This document shows positions 35,258 to 44,284 of a stretch of DNA of 64,000 nucleotides, piece by piece. Source of the DNA: SHVO01 sp964576515 (GTDB lineage Bacteria; Pseudomonadota; Alphaproteobacteria; Rhodospirillales; Rhodospirillaceae). The stretch's first letter is position 1. Every line of letters begins with the position of its first letter. The position numbers and the translations under genes were made by a program. The stretch lies in the NCBI GenBank assembly GCA_964576515.1, contig CAZNUW010000014.1, positions 11,955 through 75,954 of the forward strand, read 5' to 3'. Below the pieces are notes generated by a model. That model saw nothing but the letters and a program-made list of their open reading frames with translations, searched no databases and was not told where the DNA came from.

Positions 35258-36567
35258 CAAGCCTTCGCTACGGCGTTGAACACGGTGCGGCCGTCAATGA
35301 CAGTGCGCAGCACGCGCCCTTGTACGGGACGTCCATCGAAAGGCGAGTTTTTGGACTTCGACTTGAACTTGTCCGCGATGACCTTCCAGCTCTCATCCGG
35401 ATTGAAGATCACCATATCGGCTTTGCGTCCACGGGCGAGGCGGCCCGCCTCGAGGCCGAGGAGTTTGGCGGGTTCGACCGTCAATCGGCGCAGAACGTCG
35501 ATCAGGCTCATGTTCCCGTTGTGGAACAGATCGAGCGAGACGGCGAGAAGCGTTTCCAAGCCGCTGCCGCCGAAGGCGGCTTGCGGGAAGGGAAGGCGCT
35601 TGCTGTCCTGGTCGTGAGGCGCGTGGTCGCTCGCGATGGCGTCGATCACACCGGTTTTCAATCCTTCGACGATGGCTTTGCGGTCGTCTTCATTGCGCAG
35701 AGGCGGCGAGAGTTTGGCGAAGGTGCGGTAGTCGCCGACGGCGAACTCGTTCAGCGAAAAATAGAAAGGCGCGGTGTCGCAGGTGACGTTCAGGCCCTGT
35801 TTCTTCGCGCGGGCGATGATCTCAACGCTGTCGGAGGTCGAGATGTGGGCGGCGTGGTAGCGCCCGCCGGTCATCGCGGCTAGGCGCAGGTCGCGCTCCA
35901 ACATGATGATTTCGGCTTCGCGCGGGATCCCCGAAAGACCCATGCGGGTGGCGATTTCGCCGGAATTCATGACGCCCGTCGCCAACGTCGGTTCTTCGGG
36001 GTGCTGCACGATCATGAGGCCGAACGTCGCCGCATATTGAAGCGCGCGGCGCATCACTTGGGCGTCGGCCACAGCTTTGGTCGCATCCGTGAAGGCCAGC
36101 GCTCCGGCTTTCGCCAGCAGGCCCATTTCCGACAGTTCCTTGCCCAAGAGCCCCTTGGTGATCGCGCCGTAACAATAGACCTTCGTCAGCGCCAGCAAGC
36201 GGGCGCGCCGCGCGACGAACTCCAGGGTTGGTTCGTCGTCGACCACGGGGTTCGTGTTCGGCAGGCAGACCATGGTCGTCACGCCGCCGGCCACGGCGGC
36301 CTCGCCGGCGCTCCGCAGGCTTTCTTTGTGTTCCTCGCCCGGTTCGCGCAATTGCACGCGCATATCCACCAGACCTGGGGCCACGCACATGCCGTCGCAA
36401 TCGATCACCTGGGCGTCGGCGGGCGCTTTGCCGTCGAACAGCTTGGGTCCGATATCGAGAATCTCTTCGCCGCCGGTCAGGATTTCTCCCGGTCCGTCGA
36501 AGCCCGAAGCGGGATCGATGACACGGGCATTCACATAGGCGACGCGGCCGGGTTTCGCGACGCTCAT
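35257..36567 (-). CDS. Dihydroorotase-like protein lacking the HxH zinc motif (PyrC'/PyrX type)
   Basis: 436 residues, amidohydrolase fold. Family features: LREPGEEHKESLRSAGEAAV, CLPNTNPVVDDEPTLEF, AHISTSDSVE and IASDHAPHDQD. However, the first zinc motif, normally HxH in DxHVHxREPG, reads Arg70-Val-Gln72 here, while the later His and Asp residues remain. Homologues with this loss in Pseudomonas (pyrC'/pyrX) are inactive and support assembly of aspartate carbamoyltransferase. Position directly after pyrB, overlapping by 4 nt, fits that role. If so, an active dihydroorotase must be encoded elsewhere. Confidence 0.88.
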   Translation of the reverse strand: MSVAKPGRVAYVNARVIDPASGFDGPGEILTGGEEILDIGPKLFDGKAPADAQVIDCDGMCVAPGLVDMRVQLREPGEEHKESLRSAGEAAVAGGVTTMVCLPNTNPVVDDEPTLEFVARRARLLALTKVYCYGAITKGLLGKELSEMGLLAKAGALAFTDATKAVADAQVMRRALQYAATFGLMIVQHPEEPTLATGVMNSGEIATRMGLSGIPREAEIIMLERDLRLAAMTGGRYHAAHISTSDSVEIIARAKKQGLNVTCDTAPFYFSLNEFAVGDYRTFAKLSPPLRNEDDRKAIVEGLKTGVIDAIASDHAPHDQDSKRLPFPQAAFGGSGLETLLAVSLDLFHNGNMSLIDVLRRLTVEPAKLLGLEAGRLARGRKADMVIFNPDESWKVIADKFKSKSKNSPFDGRPVQGRVLRTVIDGRTVFNAVAKA

Positions 36568-37526
36568 GACGCGGCCCTCCGCGCGGACGCCTCGACGTTG
36601 TTCTGCGCCAGGATTTCGAGAACCGCCATGCGTACGGCGACGCCCAATTCCACCTGCTCGCGGATGACGCTGCGTTCGTAGTCGTCGGCGACGTCGGAAT
36701 CGATTTCGGTGCCGCGGTTCATGGGGCCTGGGTGCATGATGAGTGCGTCGGGCTTGGCCTGCGCGAGTTTCGCGCGATCAAGGCCGAAGAAATGGAAATA
36801 TTCGCGCACCGACGGGATGAAGCTGCCGCGCATGCGTTCGTTTTGCACGCGCAACATCATGACGATATCCACGTCCTTGAGGCCGGCGGTCATGTCGGTG
36901 AAGACCTCGACGCCCATACGGTCCACGGCCGCGGGGATCAGGGTGCGCGGTGCGATAATGCGCACGCGGGCGCCCATGGTCAGCAGCAAAAGAAAATTCG
37001 ACCGGGCGACCCGGCTGTGCAGCACGTCGCCGCAAATCGCGACCAGGAGGCCGTTCAGGCGGCCTTTACGCCGGCGGATGGTCAGGGCGTCGAGCAAGGC
37101 TTGCGTCGGATGCTCGTGACTTCCGTCGCCGCCGTTGACGACGCCGCAGTTGACCTTGTCGGCCAGCAACTTCGCCGCGCCGGAGTCGGGGTGGCGCATC
37201 ACCAGCACATCGGGGTGCATGGCGTTCAGGGTGACGGCGGTGTCGATCAGGGTTTCGCCCTTGGCGACCGAACTGCTCTCGACCTGCATATTGATGACGT
37301 TCGCGCCCAGCCGCTTTGCGGCCAGTTCGAACGACGTGCGAGTACGCGTCGAGTTCTCGAAGAACAGGTTAACGGTCGTGCGGCCGCGCAACGCTTCACT
37401 GGTCTTCTCCGAGGCGCGGTTCAGCGCCACGTAATGATCGGAGCGGTCCAGTAAATGATTGATTTCAGCCGGGGAAAGCCCCTCGATGCCGAGGAGGTGA
37501 CGGTGCGGAAATACCGGATTGGGCAT
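36564..37526 (-). CDS. pyrB: Aspartate carbamoyltransferase catalytic subunit
   Basis: 320 residues. The carbamoyl-phosphate loop FENSTRTRTSFELAAKRLGA and the second motif HPTQALLDALTI are intact, as is PGPMNRGTEI of the C-terminal aspartate-binding domain. It makes N-carbamoyl-aspartate in pyrimidine synthesis. No pyrI regulatory gene is present; instead a dihydroorotase-like gene overlaps its stop, as in the class A ATCases that form dodecamers with a DHOase or pseudo-DHOase. ATG at 37526. Confidence 0.95.
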   Translation of the reverse strand: MPNPVFPHRHLLGIEGLSPAEINHLLDRSDHYVALNRASEKTSEALRGRTTVNLFFENSTRTRTSFELAAKRLGANVINMQVESSSVAKGETLIDTAVTLNAMHPDVLVMRHPDSGAAKLLADKVNCGVVNGGDGSHEHPTQALLDALTIRRRKGRLNGLLVAICGDVLHSRVARSNFLLLLTMGARVRIIAPRTLIPAAVDRMGVEVFTDMTAGLKDVDIVMMLRVQNERMRGSFIPSVREYFHFFGLDRAKLAQAKPDALIMHPGPMNRGTEIDSDVADDYERSVIREQVELGVAVRMAVLEILAQNNVEASARRAAS

Positions 37527-37565
37527 GAGCCCGGACTATAGGGAGAGGGCCGACCCCGTGCAAGC

Positions 37566-38042
37566 TTAACCCTGCGTCTGGAACCTCATGGCGTCCAGCG
37601 CGCCTTGGAGGATGTAGGCGGCTGCCGCCTTGTCGACCAATTCGGCCCGCCGCCGGCGCGACAGGTCCGCTTCGTCGGTCAGCATTCTTTCCACCGCGCT
37701 GGAGGACAGGCGTTCGTCCCAAAACGCGATTGGAAGGTCGACCCGTTTCAGGAGTTCGGCGGCGAACGACCGTGTCGCCTGGGCCCGGGGGCCTTCCGTC
37801 CCGTCCATCTGGATAGGGAGCCCGATCACCAGCGCCCCGACATTATGCTTTTGGAAAACCTCGCTCAGTTCCGCCATGTCCTGGGTGAACTTCCGGCGTG
37901 CGATGGTTTTGAGCGGCGAGGCCACCATATATCCTACGTCGGACAAGGCGAGGCCGATGGTTTTGGTCCCGAGGTCCAGGCCCAAAATCGTCTGATTTCG
38001 TGTGAGTTGCGCGGTTAATGCGCTGGGCTTGCAGATCGCCAT
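37566..38042 (-). CDS. ruvX: Putative pre-16S rRNA nuclease / Holliday junction resolvase RuvX (YqgF)
   Basis: 158 residues. RNase H-like fold: ILGLDLGTKTIGLALSD with the first catalytic Asp, ALVIGLPIQMDGTEGPRA, and FWDERLSSSAVERML with the second acid; the third is in LVDKAAAAYILQ. Members process the 5' end of pre-16S rRNA (E. coli YqgF) and were proposed as resolvases. ATG at 38042 chosen from homology; open frame extends further but overlaps the promoter side of gatC. Divergent from gatC. Confidence 0.92.
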   Translation of the reverse strand: MAICKPSALTAQLTRNQTILGLDLGTKTIGLALSDVGYMVASPLKTIARRKFTQDMAELSEVFQKHNVGALVIGLPIQMDGTEGPRAQATRSFAAELLKRVDLPIAFWDERLSSSAVERMLTDEADLSRRRRAELVDKAAAAYILQGALDAMRFQTQG

Positions 38043-38098
38043 ATCGGGTGTTACGCACATTCCGCTGGCGTCAGGCCAGCACAGGAGAGATGTAACGG

Positions 38099-38386
38099 AT
38101 GTCATTGGATAAAGCCACAGTGCGGCGGATCGCCACCTTGTCGCGGATCGAGGTCGCGGACGCGGACCTGGACACCGTCGCCGAACAGTTGTCCGGCATT
38201 CTCAATTGGATCGAACAACTCAAGGAAGTGGACACCACGGACGTCGCGCCGATGACAGGCGGGACCGATCTGAAGCTTGCCTGGCGCAAGGACGCGGTCA
38301 CCGACGGCGACAAGGCGGACAGGGTTCTCCTCAATGCGCCCGAGGGCCATGACGGCTTCTTCGGCGTGCCGAAGGTTGTGGAGTAG
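38099..38386 (+). CDS. gatC: Asp-tRNA(Asn)/Glu-tRNA(Gln) amidotransferase subunit C
   Basis: 95 residues. LDKATVRRIATLSRIEVADA and LNWIEQLKEVDTTDVAPMTG are the usual GatC segments, and the C-terminus has APEGHDGFFGVPKVVE. GatC stabilises GatA-GatB in the complex that amidates misacylated Glu-tRNA(Gln) and Asp-tRNA(Asn). First gene of gatCAB. Start ATG preceded by AGGAGA. Confidence 0.94.
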   Translation: MSLDKATVRRIATLSRIEVADADLDTVAEQLSGILNWIEQLKEVDTTDVAPMTGGTDLKLAWRKDAVTDGDKADRVLLNAPEGHDGFFGVPKVVE

Positions 38387-38393
38387 GCCGCCC

Positions 38394-39860
38394 GTGACTC
38401 AGCTGACGTCTCTTACCATCGCCGCCGCGCGCGAAAAGCTCGCGAAGAAGGAATTCACCGCGCTCGAGCTCACCGAGGCGCATCTTGGCGCCATGGAGCG
38501 CGCGAAGGACCTGAACGCCTTCATTACCGTGACCGCCGATGTCGCGCGTGCGCGCGCGAAGGATGCCGACATGCGCATCGCCGCGGGACAGGCCGGCGCG
38601 CTCGAGGGCATCCCGCTCGGCATCAAAGACTTGTTCTGTACCGAAGGCGTACTGACGACCGCGGCGTCGCACATTCTCGACGGTTTTACGCCGCCCTACG
38701 AAAGCACCGTGACCCAGAAGCTGCGCGATGCGGGCTCGGTGATGCTCGGCAAACTCAATCTCGATGAGTTCGCCATGGGGTCCGCCAATATCACCAGCTA
38801 CTACGGCCCCGTGAAAAACCCGTGGAAGGCGAAGGGCCGCAACGTCGAACTCGTGCCCGGCGGCTCGTCGGGCGGGTCGGCGGCGTCCGTCGCCGCGCAC
38901 CTTGCGATGGGCGCCACTGGAACGGACACGGGCGGCTCCATCCGTCAGCCGGCCGCTTTCTGCGGCATTGTCGGCGTCAAGCCCACCTATGGACGCTGCT
39001 CGCGCTGGGGCGTTGTCGCCTTCGCGAGTTCGCTCGATCAGGCCGGCCCGATGACCCGCACCGTCCGCGACGCCGCGATCATGCTGCGCGCCATGTCCGG
39101 ATATGACCCGAAGGACTCCACCTCGGCCCCGATGGAGGTTCCCGACTTTGAAGCCGCGCTCGGGAAAGGCGTGAAGGGCTTGCGTATCGGGATCCCCAAG
39201 GAATACCGCCCTGCCGGCCTTAGCCGCGAATTGGAAGCCTTGTGGGACAAGGGTGTGGAATGGTTGAAGGCCGCGGGCGCAACCCCGGTGGAGATCAGCC
39301 TGCCGCATACCAAGTCGGCGCTTCCCACTTATTATATCGTGGCGCCCGCCGAGGCGTCGTCGAACCTTGCCCGCTACGATGGGGTGCGTTTCGGCTTGCG
39401 TGTCCCAGGCAAATCGCTCGACGAGATGTATGCCAAGACGCGCGCCGCCGGTTTCGGCGCCGAAGTGCGCCGGCGCATCATGATCGGTACGTACGTTCTC
39501 TCCGCCGGTTACTACGATGCCTACTATTTGAAGGCGCAGAAGGTCCGTGCGCTCATCAATCAGGATTTCACGGACGCCTTTGAGAAGGTCGATGCGATCC
39601 TGACGCCGACGGCTCCGACGCCGGCTTTCGGCATCGGCGAGAAGTCGGACGATCCGATTGCGATGTACCTCAACGATGTGTTCACCGTGCCTGCGTCGCT
39701 CGCGGGCATCCCTGGGGCGTCGGTGCCCGCCGGTCTGAGCGCCGACGGTTTGCCCCTGGGCCTTCAAGTGCTGACGCGCCGCTGGGACGAGGAAACCTTG
39801 TTCCGCGTGTGTCAGGTGCTCGAAGAGTCGGCGCAGTTTCCTTATTTGCCGGCGGTGTAG
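38394..39860 (+). CDS. gatA: Asp-tRNA(Asn)/Glu-tRNA(Gln) amidotransferase subunit A
   Basis: 488 residues from the GTG at 38394, 7 bp after gatC. Amidase-signature fold: Lys78 in GIKDLF, the cis-Ser at about 158 in GGSSGGSAAS and nucleophile Ser182 in GTDTGGSIRQPA make up the Ser-cisSer-Lys triad. It hydrolyses glutamine and feeds ammonia to GatB. A longer open frame begins inside gatC and is not used. Length is typical. Confidence 0.95.
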   Translation: MTQLTSLTIAAAREKLAKKEFTALELTEAHLGAMERAKDLNAFITVTADVARARAKDADMRIAAGQAGALEGIPLGIKDLFCTEGVLTTAASHILDGFTPPYESTVTQKLRDAGSVMLGKLNLDEFAMGSANITSYYGPVKNPWKAKGRNVELVPGGSSGGSAASVAAHLAMGATGTDTGGSIRQPAAFCGIVGVKPTYGRCSRWGVVAFASSLDQAGPMTRTVRDAAIMLRAMSGYDPKDSTSAPMEVPDFEAALGKGVKGLRIGIPKEYRPAGLSRELEALWDKGVEWLKAAGATPVEISLPHTKSALPTYYIVAPAEASSNLARYDGVRFGLRVPGKSLDEMYAKTRAAGFGAEVRRRIMIGTYVLSAGYYDAYYLKAQKVRALINQDFTDAFEKVDAILTPTAPTPAFGIGEKSDDPIAMYLNDVFTVPASLAGIPGASVPAGLSADGLPLGLQVLTRRWDEETLFRVCQVLEESAQFPYLPAV

Positions 39861-39868
39861 AGGTCGCG

Positions 39869-41326
39869 ATGGGTTACATCATCAAAGGCGAAAAGCACGA
39901 TTGGGAACTTGTCATCGGGCTCGAAGTCCATGCGCAGGTGATCTCGAAGGCGAAGCTGTTCTCGGGCGCGTCCACCGACTTCGGTGGCGGACCAAACACG
40001 CAAGTCTCGTTCGTTGACGCCGGGATGCCCGGCATGCTGCCCGTTTTGAACGAGCGCTGCGTCGAGCAGGCCGTGAAAAGCGGGCTCGGCCTCAAGGCCA
40101 AAATCAATCACCGCAGCGTTTTCGCCCGAAAGAACTATTTCTACGCTGATCTTCCGCAAGGCTATCAGATCAGCCAGTACGATCAGCCCATCGTGGGCGA
40201 GGGCACGTTGGTGCTCGATATGCCGGACGGTTCGGCCCGCGAGATCGGAATCGAACGTCTGCACCTCGAACAGGATGCCGGCAAATCCGTCCATGATCTT
40301 CATCCGCAGAAGTCGTTCATCGACTTGAACCGCTCGGGTGTCGCGCTGATGGAGATCGTGTCGAAGCCCGATCTCCGCACGCCCGAAGAAGCGGGCATGT
40401 ATCTCAAGAAGCTGCGCTCGATCCTGCGTTATCTCGGCACTTGCGACGGAAACATGGAAGAAGGCTCCATGCGGTGCGACGCGAACGTATCGGTCCGCCC
40501 GGTGGGCGCAACCGAATTGCGCACGCGCTGCGAGATCAAAAACGTGAACTCCGTGCGCTTCCTCATGCAGGCCATCGAGTACGAGGCGCGCCGTCACGTG
40601 GATGTGTATGAAAGCGGCGGGTCTATCGATCAGGAGACGCGCCTCTACGATTCCAACAAGGGCGAAACGCGTTCGATGCGCTCGAAGGAATTCGCCCACG
40701 ATTACCGTTATTTTCCCGATCCCGACTTGCTGCCGATCGAGTTCGACGAGGCGTTCGTTGCCCGTCTCAAGGCCGAGTTGCCGGAACTGCCCGACGATAA
40801 AAAGGCGCGTTTTGTATCGGAATTCGGCCTGACGCCGTACGACGCGGACGTCCTCGTCGCGGAGAAAGAGAACGCTGACTATTTCGAAGAGGTCGCCAAA
40901 GGGCGTGACGCCAAACAGGCCGCGAACTGGGTCATCACCAATCTGTTCGGCGTGCTCAATAAGCGCGGCGTAGGGATTGCCGATAGCCCCGTCAGCGCGA
41001 AGAACCTCGGACGGGTACTCGATCTCATGGCCGATAACACGATCTCCAGCCGCATGGCCAAGGAGGTCTTCGAGGTCATGGTCGAGACGGGGGATGCGCC
41101 CGACGCGATCGTCGAAGCGCGCGGGATGAAGCAGATCACCGATACCGGGGCCATCGAAGCCGCCATCGACAAGGTGATCGCCGAAAACGCCGACAAGGTC
41201 GCGCAATATCGCTCCGGCAAGGTCCAGATGTTGGGATGGTTCGTGGGCCAGGTCATGAAGGCGACGCAAGGCAAGGCGAATCCGGCGACCTGCTCGGATC
41301 TGCTGAAGAAAAAGCTCGACGCTTGA
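39869..41326 (+). CDS. gatB: Asp-tRNA(Asn)/Glu-tRNA(Gln) amidotransferase subunit B
   Basis: 485 residues. WELVIGLEVHAQ at the N-terminus, KNYFYADLPQGYQISQYDQP and the conserved SMRCDANVSVRP identify GatB, the kinase/transamidase subunit. The C-terminal part (about 330-485) is the helical and YqeY-like tRNA-binding tail. ATG at 39869, 8 bp after gatA. Together gatCAB suggests that glutaminyl- and/or asparaginyl-tRNA are made by the indirect route. Confidence 0.96.
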   Translation: MGYIIKGEKHDWELVIGLEVHAQVISKAKLFSGASTDFGGGPNTQVSFVDAGMPGMLPVLNERCVEQAVKSGLGLKAKINHRSVFARKNYFYADLPQGYQISQYDQPIVGEGTLVLDMPDGSAREIGIERLHLEQDAGKSVHDLHPQKSFIDLNRSGVALMEIVSKPDLRTPEEAGMYLKKLRSILRYLGTCDGNMEEGSMRCDANVSVRPVGATELRTRCEIKNVNSVRFLMQAIEYEARRHVDVYESGGSIDQETRLYDSNKGETRSMRSKEFAHDYRYFPDPDLLPIEFDEAFVARLKAELPELPDDKKARFVSEFGLTPYDADVLVAEKENADYFEEVAKGRDAKQAANWVITNLFGVLNKRGVGIADSPVSAKNLGRVLDLMADNTISSRMAKEVFEVMVETGDAPDAIVEARGMKQITDTGAIEAAIDKVIAENADKVAQYRSGKVQMLGWFVGQVMKATQGKANPATCSDLLKKKLDA

Positions 41327-41913
41327 CGCAGTCGCCCGACTTGAAACCGCGTCGGCGTATCACCAGCGGCACGGTGTTTGTCCTGAGCCTTGCGGTATGC
41401 GCGCTGGTGGGTTGGCTTGTGTATCAGCCCTATCTGCCCGTGGCGTGGTTGCATTCCTTCTCGGGTGAGATTGCCGTCCGCGCCACGCCCGATCCCACAC
41501 CGCCGCCGGCGGACGATGTTCGCCAGGCGCAACGGCGCGAAACGCCAGCGCATCCCTTCATCTGCGCGGGCGATGTCATCGACGTCCCCTGGGACCGCAT
41601 GGTGGTGGTGACGGCGGCCGACGACATCCTGACGCACCCATTGCTGTCTGAAGCCGTGTGGGGCGATATTTCGCGGGACGAGACTGCGGCGCGCATGAAG
41701 GCCGATCACCGCTATCAGCTCATTGTTTTGTTGAAGGACGGCGCCGTCGCCGACGCCCAACTGTTTTTTACTTTTTGGGGGGATATCTCCGCCCTCGCGC
41801 GCCCGGAAGGGTTTAGCCGCGCCGACGCGGTCTTCACGGCGTACAGCGACGACGGAATCTACGTAGTCTCACCGGCCGCCGATGTGCCGGGAGGCGTCTG
41901 TAAGACGCACTAA
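41323..41913 (+). CDS. Membrane-anchored hypothetical protein downstream of gatB
   Basis: 196 residues starting with TTG at 41323 that overlaps the gatB stop (TTGA). A single membrane helix near residues 15-35 (TVFVLSLAVCALVGWLVYQP) is followed by an extracytoplasmic domain of about 155 residues with Cys near both ends (ICAGDVID and GGVCKTH). No family is recognised. The extracytoplasmic part contains VPWDRMVVVTAADDILTHPL. Tight coupling to gatB suggests cotranscription rather than shared function. Confidence 0.65.
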   Translation: MTQSPDLKPRRRITSGTVFVLSLAVCALVGWLVYQPYLPVAWLHSFSGEIAVRATPDPTPPPADDVRQAQRRETPAHPFICAGDVIDVPWDRMVVVTAADDILTHPLLSEAVWGDISRDETAARMKADHRYQLIVLLKDGAVADAQLFFTFWGDISALARPEGFSRADAVFTAYSDDGIYVVSPAADVPGGVCKTH

Positions 41914-41929
41914 TGATCTAAAGCCGTCC

Positions 41930-44047
41930 TTAGAATACCACCCGCACCCCACCCCCGATGATGCGTGGCGTTCCCAAGGTGATCCGGCCGTCCGCGCCTT
42001 TCCCGGCGGTGATCGCCTTATCAAAGACGTTTTCGCCGCTCAGGAAAATCTCGCATCCTCGGGAGATATGCCAGCTAGCGAATACGTCGGCGACAACGTA
42101 ACCGCCGAGATTTCGCGCATTCTGATCGTCTTCAAAAGATCCGCTGGCGCCGCGCGCCTCGGCCCTTATCGTCCAGGCCTCATCTGTCCATGTCAACGCC
42201 ACCGAGCCCGCATGCTTGGAGACCTGCGCCAAACGTTTGCCGATCAAGCCGGGTTCGGCGTCGCTTTGTGTGACCCTGGGGTGCGTATAGAGGTAGCGGA
42301 TGTCTAGAGATAACGTTTCGAGGAGCGACGCGCCCATGTCGACTTCGACGCCGCGCGACTCAATTCCACGGATGTTCTGCCGTTGACGGAGGACGCCGCC
42401 GGCGGGAACGAAGACATTGAAGATCGGATTGAGCCCTGGGGTGGTCTGAAGCGTGACGTTGCCGATGCCGTTCTTTAGCTTGGTATGAAAGTATGTCGCC
42501 GACAGACGCGCGCGAGCGCTAAAGTCGTAATCGAATCCGACCTCGCCGCCGTAGAGTCGCTCAAGATTTAACGCGGGGTTTGCCTCTGTAATGTCATTGC
42601 CAACGCGGAAGGGGCGATAGAGTTCGTTCAAGGTCGGTGCGCGATACCCGCTATATGTCACCGCGCGCAAGGCCAGATCGTCGTCCGCTTGCCAGCGAGC
42701 TCCAACTCTCCCGTTCGCGATCAAGCCGTCTCTCTCAACGAACGTGTTGTCAACGAACACCGTCGCGCCGTCGATTGACGTTTCTAGCCGTTTTCCTCGT
42801 GACTGCCGCCAGTAGTCGCCGCGCAGCGCCACGATGGCCGTCAGGGTCGGCGTGATCTCCCAACCGACCTCGGCGAACGTTCCGGCCGTGACCTGTTCGC
42901 CTCCGGCAACGCGTTGTCGCGTGAACACGCCGTTGACCGGCGTCAGGCGCTCATGGGTTTCTCCGCTCGTGTTACGCGCGTCTGCCCCAATCTGTAGCGT
43001 GATCGCGTCGGTTACGGGAAATCGCAAAATGCCGCTCCCGCCCAAGGCGGTGGCGGGTACGCGGAATTGATCGAGCGACGGCGTTGCGGTGGTGCGCGCC
43101 GGATTCACGGCGACGAAAATGCTGCTGAAGTTCTGTTCGCGGTAATAGGCGTGTAGCTCCCATGAAACGGTCGAAACTCCGCCATCGCGGACGATGCTCA
43201 GATTCCCGTCCCCGATTTTTCCCACTGAACGGGCGGCCTCTATGCCATTTATGAAACGGTCCTCGGAATAACTCGCGCCGATAGCGACCTTTGTGCTCTC
43301 ATCCAATGCGAAACTGCCGGTGCCGGCAATGAGGCCCCCGCGGCTGGTCGCGGGAACATCGACCGGTCCTCGCTGGTCCTCGGGCAGGAGGTGGTTGCCG
43401 CCTGTCGCATGGCCGCTGACGGTCGCCGACGCGTGCCAGGGACCGTTTCTAAACGTGACGTGCGCAATACCTTGGCCGCCGCCGGTCGAATCTCCTTGAA
43501 GTTCCGCGGTGTTCCGCTCCGCCGATGTTCGCAACTGAACTGTGCCGGCGAGAGCGAAGTTACCCCATTGTCCAGCGCCGCCGCCGCGTGTGATGGAAAC
43601 ATGATCGAGGCCGAGCGCAGGCAACCGGCTCCAGTCGACCCATCCCCCAAAGGGATCGTTCTGCGGAACGCCGTCCAGCAGGACCAGCGTGCGTCCCGCG
43701 CCGCTCGGTCCCAGGCCGCGCAGCGTCACACCTTGCGTGGTCGGATGAGACGCCCGGCTGGATTGCCGGCGGAACAGATTGAACCCCGGCGCGGTGCGCA
43801 AGACATCGTCCAGACGCGACTGCGGGGCGTTGTCCAGGAGGGTTCGGTCGATTGTCGTCGACGAGAAGAGCCGTTCGGTGAAGAGTGGCGGTAATTGTCG
43901 CCCTGTGATGACGATTTCCGGCAGGGCGTCCTCCGCTTCCGCGGCATGCGGCGCAAAGACCGATACGATTAGCGAGGCGGAAAGGACCGTTGAGCGCGCG
44001 CGCAGTCTGAAGTGGTCGCTGCGTGAGCGTACATACAAGGCGGCCAA
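41930..44047 (-). CDS. TonB-dependent outer-membrane receptor
   Basis: 705 residues. A signal peptide is expected to end near AAEA (about residue 38), followed by a TonB box-like EIVITG, a plug domain (about 55-165: RTLLDNAPQSRLDDVLRTAP, GVTLRGLGPSGAGRTLVLLD) and a beta-barrel that ends in the aromatic residue Phe. It would import a siderophore, cobalamin, sugar or other ligand using TonB energy; ligand unknown. Start is TTG at 44047 with GGAGGA 7 nt upstream. No exbB/tonB, ABC importer or recognisable riboswitch is adjacent. Confidence 0.9.
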   Translation of the reverse strand: MAALYVRSRSDHFRLRARSTVLSASLIVSVFAPHAAEAEDALPEIVITGRQLPPLFTERLFSSTTIDRTLLDNAPQSRLDDVLRTAPGFNLFRRQSSRASHPTTQGVTLRGLGPSGAGRTLVLLDGVPQNDPFGGWVDWSRLPALGLDHVSITRGGGAGQWGNFALAGTVQLRTSAERNTAELQGDSTGGGQGIAHVTFRNGPWHASATVSGHATGGNHLLPEDQRGPVDVPATSRGGLIAGTGSFALDESTKVAIGASYSEDRFINGIEAARSVGKIGDGNLSIVRDGGVSTVSWELHAYYREQNFSSIFVAVNPARTTATPSLDQFRVPATALGGSGILRFPVTDAITLQIGADARNTSGETHERLTPVNGVFTRQRVAGGEQVTAGTFAEVGWEITPTLTAIVALRGDYWRQSRGKRLETSIDGATVFVDNTFVERDGLIANGRVGARWQADDDLALRAVTYSGYRAPTLNELYRPFRVGNDITEANPALNLERLYGGEVGFDYDFSARARLSATYFHTKLKNGIGNVTLQTTPGLNPIFNVFVPAGGVLRQRQNIRGIESRGVEVDMGASLLETLSLDIRYLYTHPRVTQSDAEPGLIGKRLAQVSKHAGSVALTWTDEAWTIRAEARGASGSFEDDQNARNLGGYVVADVFASWHISRGCEIFLSGENVFDKAITAGKGADGRITLGTPRIIGGGVRVVF

Positions 44048-44284
44048 TTCATTCCTCCGTCGAAGCAGGCATATCTAGCATGACGTCGCCTGCGATTGAA
44101 TGGGCCGCGGGCTTATATCATATCGCCCGATCGTCTGTTTTGACCTTGCGGGCGGTGTCCGTCAAAATTGGGCGTTCTGCCCGGGGAGTCGTTTGAACGG
44201 CAGGACGTTACACTTCACGACGTGCATACTGTCGCTCCCGATCAGATCGCCGACTGTCGGGAACGCAAAGAGAAGGTAGCCGGG

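Noticed and set aside
38331..39767. 478-codon open frame antisense to gatA
   Set aside because: Same reason; gatA has an intact Ser-cisSer-Lys triad.
39842..41269. 475-codon open frame antisense to gatB
   Set aside because: gatB is unmistakable; the antisense frame has no ribosome-binding site or family.
44048..44284. Cobalamin riboswitch or Fur box for the TonB receptor
   Set aside because: No B12-box-like sequence or convincing Fur palindrome found by eye in the divergent gap.
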